Positions 1 through 7,720 of a DNA stretch of 25,554 bases are shown in pieces (positions within the stretch are counted from its first letter, which is position 1; every line of letters begins with the position of its first letter). The DNA is taken from NCBI GenBank assembly GCA_021808425.1, contig JAKBBS010000028.1, positions 1 through 25,554 of the forward strand, given 5' to 3'. The translations under genes were made by a program, and so were the position numbers. Source of the DNA: Actinomycetes bacterium (GTDB lineage: Bacteria > Actinomycetota > Acidimicrobiia > Acidimicrobiales > Palsa-688). Below the pieces are notes generated by a model that saw only the letters and a list, made by a program, of their open reading frames with translations, did not search any database and was not told the origin of the DNA.

Positions 1-1
1 C

Positions 2-289
2 GATCGGCGCAAGCCGGAAGACTCCTGTCGCGCTGCGCTGCTCGTCAAGGTAATCGGTGAAGCGCGGGCGCATATCGTCGAGGAGGAACGGAACCTTTTT
101 CCTCAGCTTCGCCGGCACCCAGCCCCCGAGGAGTTGACCCGCTTCGGCGACGACCTTTGCGCCGCAAGGCACAAGGCACCGAGCCGGCCGAACCCGCACG
201 CCCCCCGCTTCAGCGTCGGGACTCACTTGGCCTCCACGATGCTGCGACCGGTAGATCGTCTCCGCGACACTTTTGGGCGCCGGCGCTAG
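2..289 (+). CDS. Hemerythrin HHE-domain protein, 3' end only
   Basis: The reading frame enters from the left edge and ends at TAG 287-289. It contains HIVEEERNLFPQLR near residues 24-37, which matches the last metal-ligand helix (H-x3-E-E-E...FP) of hemerythrin HHE cation-binding domains. A basic Pro/His-rich segment (PSRPNPHAP) and an RDTFGRR tail follow, typical of actinobacterial proteins of this type. Such proteins bind a di-iron centre and are thought to sense or carry O2, NO or iron in the cytoplasm. The N-terminal ligands lie outside the window. A second, broken hemerythrin gene follows 17 bp downstream on the same strand, so this looks like a tandem pair. The fragment itself is open to its stop. 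Confidence 0.7.
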   Translation, partial: DRRKPEDSCRAALLVKVIGEARAHIVEEERNLFPQLRRHPAPEELTRFGDDLCAARHKAPSRPNPHAPRFSVGTHLASTMLRPVDRLRDTFGRRR

Positions 290-306
290 TCGGCGGGAGG
301 AGTCGC

Positions 307-769
307 ATGCCTAGCCTCTACACCCTCATTCACCAGGACCACCGCTATATGCAAGGGCTCATCGATCAGCTCACCGCCGATCCTGCTCAGGTCAGCTATG
401 ACGACGCCGCCCGGCGACACGTCCCTGACTTCTTGATCGCGGCTGAATCTCGCCACGAGGCGGCCGAAGAGCTAGTCCTGTGGATTAGGTTCGGAAAGGG
501 CGATTCGCTCCGGCAGCTAGCCGCGGAGTTCAACGGTCTTGCTCGCGCCCATAAGCCGTCGAGGAGAATTCGGTCCTTCCGGCGATCCGCAAGGCGACGC
601 TCTGGCCCGGAGCTGGATGCTTGGCTTCAAGTTCGCTATGGAGAAGAAGATCGTACCGACACGCCCTCACCCTCGTGGCCCGCAGCGACGGCTGGGTCTT
701 CTCACTCGCTGCTTATTCACTGCGGGACTTGATCGCCTGCTTGACAAAGCAACAGGCCGGAAGACCTGA
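307..769 (+). pseudogene. Hemerythrin HHE-domain gene broken by two frameshifts
   Basis: The start is ATG 307, preceded by a strong ribosome site (GGGAGGAG at 295-302). The first part (MPSLYTLIHQDHRYMQGLID, then SRHEAAEELVLW) is a clear HHE N-terminus with His and Glu metal ligands. The match then changes frame. The motif VEENSVLPAIRKA is found from 558 in frame 3, and the usual tail (KKIVPTRPHPRGP...LLDKATGR) continues in frame 2 from about 600 to TGA 767-769. The domain order is therefore complete but split over three frames, which needs at least two indels. The frame-1 translation runs on to 732 but loses all family resemblance after about residue 85. Sequencing error is the main alternative to true decay; the equally broken downstream neighbour favours decay. 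Confidence 0.75.
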
Positions 770-773
770 GCTC

Positions 774-1543
774 ATGGTGATACGTAAATTCCAACACCTC
801 AGACGCCCGGCGTTCCGCCGCCGGGCCGACAGTTCGGGATCCGCCAAGGCGAAAAGCGGGCAACCATCGTCGAAGTCGGTGGCGGCATGCGCGCCTACGA
901 GGTGGCCGGACGCCCGGTCCTCGATCCTTACCCGCTCGACTCGATGTGCGACGGGGCGCACGGGGCGCCCCTCGTCCCGTGGACCGGCCGGCTCGGTGAC
1001 GGTCAGTGGCCTACCAGCTCTGCGATTACGAGCTGAGTGTCGCCACCACGGCCACCAACCTCAGCGATCAACCCTGCCCGTACTGATGTGGCCAGCACCC
1101 GTACGTCTAGCCTAGATCTGGGTTGATCGAGTGCTCCGTGCACCTCGACGCCGAAACGCGAATCTGACCGGCGATGACCGCTAACTCCCCGAAGGATTAC
1201 AGCCGGTGAAGGGCACCCGCTACGACTTCCGCGGCGGGAAACGGCTGGGGATGTCCGGCTGGACTTTCCATTCACCCACCTGTCCCGCGACAACGAGGGC
1301 CGGGCATGGGTTCGCTTGTGCGCGCCCGACAGCTCAAGCTCGCAGTTGTGGGTCGACGAGCACTACCCCATCGTCGAGCTGTTCACAGGCGACTCTCCGG
1401 ATCCAGGCCGGTGCAGCCAGTGGATGGGGTCTGCGCCAATGACCTGCCCGTCCAACGCCTTCCAAAGCGGCGACCAACTGATCCGCCTGGATCCTGGGCA
1501 GTCGGTCACCATCCTATGGGTGGCACGGATCGGAAGGTCGTGA
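774..1543 (+). pseudogene. Aldose 1-epimerase (galactose mutarotase family) relic
   Basis: Several frames carry successive pieces of an aldose 1-epimerase in the correct order. From 824 (frame 2) there is GRQFGIRQGEKRATIVEVGG, then GAHGAPLVPWTGRLGDGQ. Near 1010-1085 another frame gives YQLCDYELSVATTATNL. Near 1130 there is CSVHLDAETRI. From about 1255 to 1543 comes the C-terminal part, with FTHLSRDNEGRAWVRL, YPIVELFTGD, MTCPSNAFQSGD and LDPGQSVTILWVARI, ending at TGA 1541-1543. The central active-site region around the conserved HGL is not seen. Functional family members interconvert sugar anomers in the cytosol. Multiple indels and at least one deletion make this a dead gene, and no open stretch covers more than a third of the family length. 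Confidence 0.8.
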
Positions 1544-2246
1544 CACGCTGGGAAAGGGGGTGAGTTACGGCTGGCCAGACTTCTTCGAGGACGCTCGGGT
1601 GTTGCGCCTCTAATGGGATAGATTTCGCTGCAGCGACGTGTGCCGCGATCGGTCGACCTGCTTCATGCGCGCCATAGCCCTGACCGGCGCCTTGTTCGTC
1701 GCGTTGACCGCGACCGTTGGCTTCACCAACGAGAGCCCGCGCGCCTTAGTGAGCCAGCTGCTCGGCCGCCTCTAAACCCGCACACTCTGACCTTCGACCT
1801 TCGACCTTCGACCTTCGACCTTCGTCGCTGCCGGCTCAAAGGTCTCATCGTCTGGGTGCCCTCAAGACCATCGACAGGTTCGTCTCTAGCTACATCAATA
1901 CCAGCATCGGTTGGAATACCCAAATGACGGGCCAGCTCAAGCGAGACCGCGGGGACAGAGTGGAACCAGCTGACATTGCTGGTGCCATGTTCACTGTAGG
2001 CGGCATCCCAATGTGGCTGACTCCCACCTTGTGGCGCAGCCAGCTCGGCCGTTTTGGTAGATGCCGGATCGCCCGCGATTTGAGATCGATACTGTGATGT
2101 TCGTCAACATGGTCTCCATAATCCTGACCGTCCACATTGATCGGATCGCGGCGTTTTACCGCGCGGCCTGGCGGGTATCACAACTTCTGGGTAGCAAGAC
2201 GACATTTGGCTATAAGAGACGACACAGCTCCAAGAAAGAGACTACT
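1544..2246. other. Region without a recognisable gene; two short open stretches
   Basis: No family is recognised here. ATG 1665 to TAA 1773-1775 would encode 36 residues with a hydrophobic N-terminus (MRAIALTGALFVALTATVGF), resembling a signal peptide or membrane segment left from a larger gene; no ribosome site is visible. ATG 1924 to TGA 2095-2097 would encode 57 residues, including GGIPMWLTPTLWRSQL, and its frame stays open upstream, so it may also be a remnant. Between them lies a 7-bp tandem repeat (annotated separately). Neither stretch is supported well enough to be called a gene. Confidence 0.4.
1791..1824. repeat. 7-bp tandem repeat (CCTTCGA), 4.9 copies
   Basis: The unit CCTTCGA repeats four times without a mismatch from 1791 to 1818 and is followed by CCTTCG. 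It lies in non-coding or decayed DNA downstream of the epimerase relic. Short perfect repeats of this kind can change copy number by slippage; no function is apparent. Confidence 0.9.
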
Positions 2247-3074
2247 TTGACCTCAGTCCTTCACCGGCGAGGAACCATAATTCGCCGTGGCAGCTTCATC
2301 CATAGGGGAGTATCCGCCTTGGGCCGAGTGGGTCTCGTCGCCCGTGGAGCACTGTTCGTGCTGCTGGGATATCTCGCCTTGCGGATAGCCTTCGGAATCC
2401 CTACCAGCACCGCAAATCGGAGTGGCGCGCTCCACACTGTCGCCCGCCAGTCTTACGGAAGCATCCTACTCCTCGCCTTGGCCGCCGGCTTCGGCGCCTA
2501 CGCGCTGTGGCAACTAACGCTTGCCGGGGTCGGCGTGTCGTCACGCGGACAAGTCGTAGGGGCGGCCCGACGGGTCCTTGCCTTGGCCAGCGGGGTTCTC
2601 TACGGCTTCTTTTGCGTAACCACCGTAGCCTTGGTCGTCGGTTCCTCCAAAGGCACCGGTGGCTCCGTGAGCACCGCCGGCTGGACCGGAAAGATCATGG
2701 CCCACAGCCACGGCCGGCTCGCGGTCGGCGTGGTGGGTGCCGTCGTGGTCGTCGTTGGTCTTGTCATGGCGGGCCGGGCGCTATCGGGACGTCGAGACGT
2801 TGCTCTCAAAGCCATGGGCCCTTCAACTCGCCGGGTCGTCGAAGGGTTGGCGAAGGCCGGCCAGACCTCCCGGGCCGTCATCATCATCGGCGTAGGCGTG
2901 TTCATAGCACGGGCCGCCCAGACGTTCGACCCGGCCAAGGCTAAGGGTCTTGACGGTGTGCTGCAATCCTTCGCACATACGGCGGTCGGCCCATGGCTGC
3001 TTGTCATCGTCGCAGTCGGCGTCGTGGCCTATGGCCTGTACTCCTTCGCAGCAGCGAGGTACGCCGAGCTGTAA
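2247..3074 (+). CDS. DUF1206 multi-pass membrane protein
   Basis: This is a 275-residue protein if translation begins at TTG 2247, which follows AAGAAAGAG at a suitable distance. The open frame extends upstream to ATG 2061, but that extension is unlike the family and would make the protein too long. It has six predicted membrane segments, in three pairs each starting after a Gly/Arg-rich turn; the first is GRVGLVARGALFVLLGYLAL. Others include LLALAAGFGAYALWQL, AVGVVGAVVVVVGLVMAG and WLLVIVAVGVVAYGLYSF. The three-repeat, six-helix layout is characteristic of DUF1206, a mainly actinobacterial family of unknown function in the cytoplasmic membrane. It stands alone between decayed DNA on the left and non-coding DNA on the right, and it ends with TAA. 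Confidence 0.82.
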   Translation: MTSVLHRRGTIIRRGSFIHRGVSALGRVGLVARGALFVLLGYLALRIAFGIPTSTANRSGALHTVARQSYGSILLLALAAGFGAYALWQLTLAGVGVSSRGQVVGAARRVLALASGVLYGFFCVTTVALVVGSSKGTGGSVSTAGWTGKIMAHSHGRLAVGVVGAVVVVVGLVMAGRALSGRRDVALKAMGPSTRRVVEGLAKAGQTSRAVIIIGVGVFIARAAQTFDPAKAKGLDGVLQSFAHTAVGPWLLVIVAVGVVAYGLYSFAAARYAEL

Positions 3075-3626
3075 GTCGCGCCCCGGGCGTGCGAGCCTGA
3101 CGAGGTGCTAGGCGCTATTTACTGGCGGAGCCGGTCATGGACCCGCTCCTCCTATCCGATCAAGTTGGTTCGCAGACCTATCTCCGCCGGAACCACCCGA
3201 AGAATCGGACCTCAACGTCTTAGGGACGCTGCCGATCATTGCCGACATGCCAGCCCTCCAAGAGGTGGGCAGCCGCTTCCAGTGGCGAAGATTCCGAAGC
3301 GAACCCCGGAGAAGCCCCCGGGGCAGCCAGCCAACCTGGGCGCGCAGGCTGCTCCCGTTCCGACCCTCGCTCTCGGGATGCGGCTCTCCAGAAGTGCTGA
3401 TCTTCGCTCGTGTTCTCGAGAAGTTACTCGGTCCCTCGAGCGGCTGATCTGCGTCGCTTCTGCATGCCGTCTCCGACTTATGGCTCGAAACCGGGATCAA
3501 TTTTGGACGCGATGTTCACCGAGTCCTGTGGGAGGCGAGCCTGTGTCGATCGCCGAAGGCCATGGAAGCCGTCTGGATTCTTGGAGCACAGGGCGACGGT
3601 TCTGTCTCGTTGGTGGACGTGTCATT
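3075..3626. other. Region without a recognisable gene
   Basis: Open frames on both strands overlap each other here and have the Arg/Ser/Pro-rich composition of chance frames in GC-rich DNA. None has a recognisable motif or a good ribosome site. I see no convincing gene or RNA in this stretch. Confidence 0.55.
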
Positions 3627-3666
3627 TGTCGCTGTGGCACTTTTGTGACACGACGGGCCGATACCC
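3627..3666 (+). repeat. Left copy of a 40-bp direct repeat flanking the catabolic region
   Basis: The 40 bases beginning TGTCGCTGTGGCAC match positions 17234-17273 in the same orientation at 37 of 40 positions. Similarity then continues loosely (GGTGGTAACAG here, AGGGTAATAACAG there). Inside it, TGTGGCAC and TGTGACAC occur 11 bp apart, like a pair of protein-binding sites. The two copies bracket the GntR-ABC-PutA region. The right copy lies about 50 bp from a tRNA-Gly fragment, so an integration-related origin is plausible but not shown. Confidence 0.7.
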
Positions 3667-4355
3667 ACCGGTGGTAACAGCAGAGATTTAGCTTCTGTAA
3701 GAGGCCGAAGTGAGGGGTTGCCTGGCATGCATGGGCGGACGGCCGATTCCCCGGGGGGTGACGGGTTCAATTCGGGCGGGGAAGGTGCGCCATCGCCAAG
3801 CTCCTGATCTTGGATTATTGACAGTAAATTTGCAATTGTTCAGCTTGTCGTGTGAGCGCGCGATGGTGTCGGTTGGTGAAATCGTGTACTGGTTGGTTTG
3901 CTGTTTGGCCTGGGTGTTTCAGCTGCTGGTGGTGGGCGGCATCCGAGGGTCGGAGAGCATGAGACGTTGTAGTGCGCCGAGCGGGGTTGTGGTAGGTCGT
4001 CGTTTCTTCGACGGTTGGCTTATCTGTTGAGGGCGTCGCGGCCTTCAGCGCTCGACGGCATCTGATATGCAACGGGGCTGGTTTCGCCGATCCGTTTGAA
4101 CTTCTCGTTGTGGTCCGGGAGCGCCTCACGGGACCCGAGGAGTTGGCCAAGTTGGCAAGTCAGTGGCCGTCGAGATCGAGGTGTAGGAATACGACGGCTA
4201 CCAAAAATCTGGCGCCTGACCCGAGCAAAGTGGGAGTCGTCGCCGAACTTGTCGGCGGTTTCTCAAATTTTATGCGGCGGGAGCGCCACTTCTGACGGAG
4301 GAAGGCGACTCTATGGACTAGGGCCAGCGTTCTTGAAGCGTATCTATGCCGTCGA
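3667..4355. other. Region without a recognisable gene; AT-richer patch
   Basis: The stretch at about 3810-4060 is richer in T and A than its surroundings and includes TTGACAGTAAATTTGC at 3818. On the minus strand a frame ending at TAA (4020-4022) reads HNEKFKRIGETSPVAYQMP and AEGRDALNR before the stop. It looks like the C-terminal tail of a real protein, perhaps a mobile-element enzyme, but no start or family can be assigned. The plus-strand frame 3710-4030 has no recognisable content. Confidence 0.4.
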
Positions 4356-5066
4356 TCAAGCCCTCCCATTGGTCCGATCCACAAGGGTGTCTGTGGCGGA
4401 TTTGTGAGTGGCAGCGTTGTCCGGGCGAACGTGGTCGAGGTGGTTTAGCATTGCGCGGCGGGCGGCGTGAGGGTCTCCCGCAGTGAGGGATCGGAGCAAC
4501 TCGCGGTGTTCTCGTGCGCTGACGCGTAGCGGTCCTTGTCGGTCGAACGGTCTCAATCCGTAGAGACGTGTCTGGTTTCGAAGGTTGCTGACGTAGGCGA
4601 CTAAGCGATGGTTTCCCAGGAGGCCTAAGACCTCGAGATGGAACTGGCGGTCGATCCTCTGGAACTCAGCTAAGTCCCCTCGCGAAGCGGCAAATTCTCC
4701 TTCTTCAACGATGGCATGGAGTGTCTCTTCTGATTTAAGAAGGCGGAGCGCGGCAATCTTTTCGATCGATGCTACTTCGAGCAAGACTCGCAGCTCGTAG
4801 ATCTCGCTGAGGTCGTGCTTGTCAATTGGCACGAGGCGGAAGCCTCTATTTCGCACGGGTTCCATGAGGCCTTCGTGTACCAAGGTGAGCATAGCTTCTC
4901 GCACCGGGCTGTTTGACACGCCGAGTTGTACGGCGAGTGCGGCTGCCGAGTAGATCTCACCGGGCCGAATTTCACCGGAGTCGAGGGCTTGCCTCACGAC
5001 GCTCAAGGCTTGGTCGCGCAGGCTGACTGCTTCTAGGCGTCTAACCACACCGTCGTCCACCTGCAC
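4356..5066 (-). CDS. GntR-family regulator, FadR/FCD subfamily
   Basis: This is a cytoplasmic one-component transcription regulator of about 236 residues. The N-terminal winged helix has the GntR signature (SLRDQALSVVRQAL, GEIYSAAALAVQLGVSNSPV, VREAMLTLVHEGL). The C-terminal all-helical FCD ligand domain carries the expected metal-site pattern, with RQFHLEVLG, EHRELLRSL and NHLDHVRPD. FCD regulators usually sense an organic or amino acid and repress a neighbouring catabolic operon. The gene is divergent from the ABC/aminotransferase operon, so that operon is the likely target, together with itself. The frame is open from TTG 5069. GTG 5066 or GTG 5060 is preferred because GGGAGG lies just upstream and is too close to the TTG. 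Confidence 0.88.
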   Translation of the reverse strand: MQVDDGVVRRLEAVSLRDQALSVVRQALDSGEIRPGEIYSAAALAVQLGVSNSPVREAMLTLVHEGLMEPVRNRGFRLVPIDKHDLSEIYELRVLLEVASIEKIAALRLLKSEETLHAIVEEGEFAASRGDLAEFQRIDRQFHLEVLGLLGNHRLVAYVSNLRNQTRLYGLRPFDRQGPLRVSAREHRELLRSLTAGDPHAARRAMLNHLDHVRPDNAATHKSATDTLVDRTNGRA

Positions 5067-5081
5067 CAAGCCTCCCGTCCC

Positions 5082-5110
5082 TTGACAGATTCAGCTGTGC
5101 AGTTTAACAT
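5082..5110 (+). promoter_or_regulatory. Sigma-70-type promoter of the ABC/catabolic operon
   Basis: A perfect -35 hexamer TTGACA (5082-5087) is followed after 17 bp by TAACAT (5105-5110). It points into the solute-binding-protein gene and lies in the intergenic region shared with the divergent GntR gene. The predicted start of transcription is near 5117. Confidence 0.65.
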
Positions 5111-5124
5111 TCTCGTCACTTGTA

Positions 5125-5138
5125 GGTGACCGGTTACC
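5125..5138. promoter_or_regulatory. Candidate operator for the GntR/FCD regulator
   Basis: GGTGACCGGTTACC is an inverted repeat with one mismatched pair, centred about 21 bp after the -10 box. That places it just downstream of the expected transcription start, where a bound repressor would block the operon. FCD regulators commonly bind short GGT/ACC-type palindromes between divergent genes. The assignment is by position and symmetry only. Confidence 0.45.
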
Positions 5139-5185
5139 GATTACCTTGTACGCGACGGTGCGACAAAAACTGGAGGTTAACGACG

Positions 5186-6097
5186 GTGTCTGTTACGTCT
5201 TCTCAAGGTGCTATGGCGAGACTGTTCCGCCGGCCCAAGACAGTGGGGACCATGATGGCCATGCTCGCCCTTGGTTCAGTGGCGTCCGCCTGTTCCAGCG
5301 GTTCGACTAGCACTGGAGTCGCGGCCACCAGCGCCACGACGTCTAGTAGTGCTACCACGGCTAGCAGTGCGACGACGGCCACCGCCACCACGGCGGGAAC
5401 GATCACGTTCGGAGCCGACTTCACCGAACCACCTGGCCAGCTGCTGAGCAACGGAAAGATGACCGGTTCGGACTATCAGCTTTGCAACGCTTTGGCGAAG
5501 CAGATGAATATGACCGCAAAGTGGGTCGACATTAGCTTCGGGACCTTGATCTCGGCCTTGGGTGCCAAGCGAATCGACGCAGTTTGCAGTTCTATGGACG
5601 TAACACCAGCGAGACAGGCGGTTGTGTCGTTCGTGGAGTACCGGAGCGACTCTGAAGGAGCCGCGGTTCAAAGTGGCAATCCTAAGCACGTCACGGGCCC
5701 TAGTGACATGTGTGGGCTGAACGCTGCTGAGCTACTTGGGTCGGTATATCAAACGCGGGTTCAGCAGGCGAGCACTCTTTGCCAGCAGAATGGCAAGGCG
5801 GCCATCAATCTGAAGACGTTTCCGACAGTGGCGGATGCCTTCGCACAGATCGTTAACGGTCGCGCCGACGTTGTCGTTGGTGACGCCCCGATCATGGCGT
5901 ATTATGTGTCACAGCACACCAGTAATGCTAGCCTCGCATTCCAGGGAGTAAGCCCGACACCTGTGGGAATAGCGCTTCGCAAAAGTGAGACAACCCTCCA
6001 AGCGCAGTTGCAGTCGGCGCTCACAACGCTGGAGCAAAATGGGACCTATCTAAAGATTTTGACTTCTTGGAACCTTCAGTCAGGAGCCCTAAAGTAG
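5186..6097 (+). CDS. Amino-acid ABC transporter, solute-binding lipoprotein
   Basis: This is a 303-residue family-3 solute-binding protein (SBP_bac_3), the extracytoplasmic receptor of a polar amino-acid importer. GTG 5186 is chosen because GGAGG lies 9 bp upstream; the frame is open back to GTG 5126, before any sensible signal sequence. The N-terminus has Arg residues, a hydrophobic stretch (TVGTMMAMLALGSV) and a lipobox-like ASAC with Cys at residue 36, so it is probably lipid-anchored. A Ser/Thr/Ala linker of about 35 residues follows. The mature domain begins TITFGADFTEPPGQL and keeps the ligand-carboxylate Arg region (TPARQAVVSF). The domain has four Cys, which could form disulfides. It is the first gene of the operon. 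The ligand is unknown; an amino acid or derivative is likely from the neighbours. Confidence 0.87.
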   Translation: MSVTSSQGAMARLFRRPKTVGTMMAMLALGSVASACSSGSTSTGVAATSATTSSSATTASSATTATATTAGTITFGADFTEPPGQLLSNGKMTGSDYQLCNALAKQMNMTAKWVDISFGTLISALGAKRIDAVCSSMDVTPARQAVVSFVEYRSDSEGAAVQSGNPKHVTGPSDMCGLNAAELLGSVYQTRVQQASTLCQQNGKAAINLKTFPTVADAFAQIVNGRADVVVGDAPIMAYYVSQHTSNASLAFQGVSPTPVGIALRKSETTLQAQLQSALTTLEQNGTYLKILTSWNLQSGALK

Positions 6098-6156
6098 GTC
6101 CAGAGACTCTCCGCTCCCCTGGTCAGGTCATTGCCCAGCGATAGGACATCACCAAT

Positions 6157-6894
6157 ATGACATGGTCATTCGGACTCTTCTGGAAGTACGCATCGTCGAG
6201 CCAATTCCTACATGGTGCTTTCACCACAGTGTGGCTTACGCTCGCCTCAATGGTCGGGGCAATCTTTATTGGGCTAATCCTTGTGATTCTCTACGAGACA
6301 GGCAACCCTCTTATTCGAGGATTGTACTATCTGTATATAACGCTGTTTCGTGGTACTCCTTTGCTGCTTCAGCTCGTGTTCGTATATACGGTGCTGCCAC
6401 TAGCGGGAGTACGACTTTCCGTTGCGGAATCTGCGCTGCTAGCGCTATGCGCTAACGAGGGAGCGTACGAGGCCGAGGTAATTCGATCGGGCTTTGAATC
6501 TATTCCAGTTGGTCAACGGGAGGCTGCCAGAGTCACTGGTTTCGGGTATTGGCAGGCGATGTTTGTACTGATACTGCCCCAGGCGATGCGGATAGTTGTG
6601 CCGACGATCGGCAACCAGATAAATGGTATGTTTAAATATACCTCTTTGGTATCAGTCATATCGATGACCGAGCTGTTCCAGGTAACGCAGGAGACGGCCG
6701 ACGCTAGTTTTCAGTATCTAGTCACCTACTCGGTGGCTGCCGCTTACTACCTTCTCATGACTGGGGTGTGGAGTTTGGTGCAGAGGGCGATTGAGCGGGC
6801 CTATCGTGTGCCAGGCACTCAGGCCGCTCGGACAACCACTGTCCCTAAAGGAAACCCGCTGTCTAGGCTGCTCTCCTTCCGTGGAACCTGGTAG
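6157..6894 (+). CDS. Amino-acid ABC transporter permease
   Basis: This is a 245-residue inner-membrane permease of the HisM/GlnP type. Typical elements occur in order: an N-terminal membrane segment (GAFTTVWLTLASMVGAIFIG), the LFRGTPLLLQL motif near residue 65, the EGAYEAEVIRSGF segment, the cytoplasmic EAA loop (EAARVTGFGYWQAM...LPQAM) that docks the ATPase, and two more membrane segments. Only one permease gene is present, so the channel is probably a homodimer. ATG 6157 lies 59 bp after the binding-protein gene with a weak AGGAC site. The ATPase gene follows after 7 bp. Confidence 0.9.
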   Translation: MTWSFGLFWKYASSSQFLHGAFTTVWLTLASMVGAIFIGLILVILYETGNPLIRGLYYLYITLFRGTPLLLQLVFVYTVLPLAGVRLSVAESALLALCANEGAYEAEVIRSGFESIPVGQREAARVTGFGYWQAMFVLILPQAMRIVVPTIGNQINGMFKYTSLVSVISMTELFQVTQETADASFQYLVTYSVAAAYYLLMTGVWSLVQRAIERAYRVPGTQAARTTTVPKGNPLSRLLSFRGTW

Positions 6895-6901
6895 CGAAGC
6901 A

Positions 6902-7720
6902 ATGCCACCACTGCTAGATGTTGATCAAATCACGAAACGATTTCCGGGAACCGCTACCGACGCCCTCCGAAACGTCACGCTCGATGTTGCACGCGGCGAC
7001 GTGATCGTGCTCATCGGGTCGAGCGGATCGGGTAAAAGTACTCTGCTCCGCTGCGTAGCAGGACTGGAGACCCCGGACAGCGGTAGCATACATTTTGCTT
7101 TTGGTGGTGGGGCAGAGAGCAACCGACGCCGTCGAAATCCTGTCGGGATGGTATTTCAAAGCTTCAATCTTTACCCGCATCTGACAAGTCTGCGAAACGT
7201 CGCCGTTGCGTTGGTCCATGTCAACGGCTACTCACGCGCTGAAGCGCGACGACGAGCCGCGGATGCTCTCTCGCTGGTCGGGCTCAGCGCCTTCGCAGAC
7301 CGGCACCCCGGCGAGTTGTCTGGTGGTCAACAACAAAGAGTGGCAATAGCCAGAGCCCTCGCGCTAGAGCCCGAGCTCATGCTCTTTGATGAGCCAACAT
7401 CCGCCTTGGATCCCGAGACGGTTGGTGACGTGTTAGGGGTGATGCGCGAGATAGCGACGCGCGGAATGACAATGCTCATCGCTACCCACGAGATGGAATT
7501 CGCTCGCGACGTGAGCGACCGAGTTGTTTTGATGAGCGCAGGTGAGATCTGCGAGCAGGCCGATAGCGCCTCGTTCTTCGTGGGTCCTACGACTGAGCGG
7601 GGTCGGGAGTTCCTGCGGAGGTTCCACGGAACCGTCGAAGATTTCCGTCCGACCCGGATGGCTGACGGTCAAGACCTAGCGGATGAAGACACCCCTCGGG
7701 GAGTTGAGGAGTGTGGGTAG
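6902..7720 (+). CDS. Amino-acid ABC transporter ATP-binding protein
   Basis: This is a 272-residue cytoplasmic ATPase that powers the importer. All nucleotide-binding motifs are intact: Walker A GSSGSGKST (residues 39-47), Q-loop VFQSFNL, signature LSGGQQQ (139-145), Walker B LMLFDEP (159-165), D-loop SALD and H-loop ATHEM (His 196). It resembles the GlnQ/HisP group of polar amino-acid transporters. ATG 6902 is preferred; GTG 6878 in the same frame would overlap the permease gene. The C-terminus has an extra acidic tail of about 30 residues. Its 3' end overlaps the next gene by 38 bp, which supports co-transcription. Confidence 0.92.
   Translation: MPPLLDVDQITKRFPGTATDALRNVTLDVARGDVIVLIGSSGSGKSTLLRCVAGLETPDSGSIHFAFGGGAESNRRRRNPVGMVFQSFNLYPHLTSLRNVAVALVHVNGYSRAEARRRAADALSLVGLSAFADRHPGELSGGQQQRVAIARALALEPELMLFDEPTSALDPETVGDVLGVMREIATRGMTMLIATHEMEFARDVSDRVVLMSAGEICEQADSASFFVGPTTERGREFLRRFHGTVEDFRPTRMADGQDLADEDTPRGVEECG

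Noticed and set aside
1791..1824. Possible CRISPR or satellite array
   Set aside because: The unit is only 7 bp and repeats directly with no spacers; no cas-like gene is present anywhere in the window.
2061..2246. Long N-terminal extension of the DUF1206 protein from ATG 2061
   Set aside because: The extra 62 residues do not resemble the family, and a ribosome-like site is found only before TTG 2247.
3740..3785. T-arm-like sequence (GGGTTCAATTCG) suggesting a tRNA
   Set aside because: No matching T-stem, anticodon arm or acceptor strand can be drawn around it.
3815..4150. 111-codon minus-strand frame with His/Thr-rich translation
   Set aside because: No motif and no ribosome site. A different minus-strand frame in the same place looks more protein-like, so neither was called.
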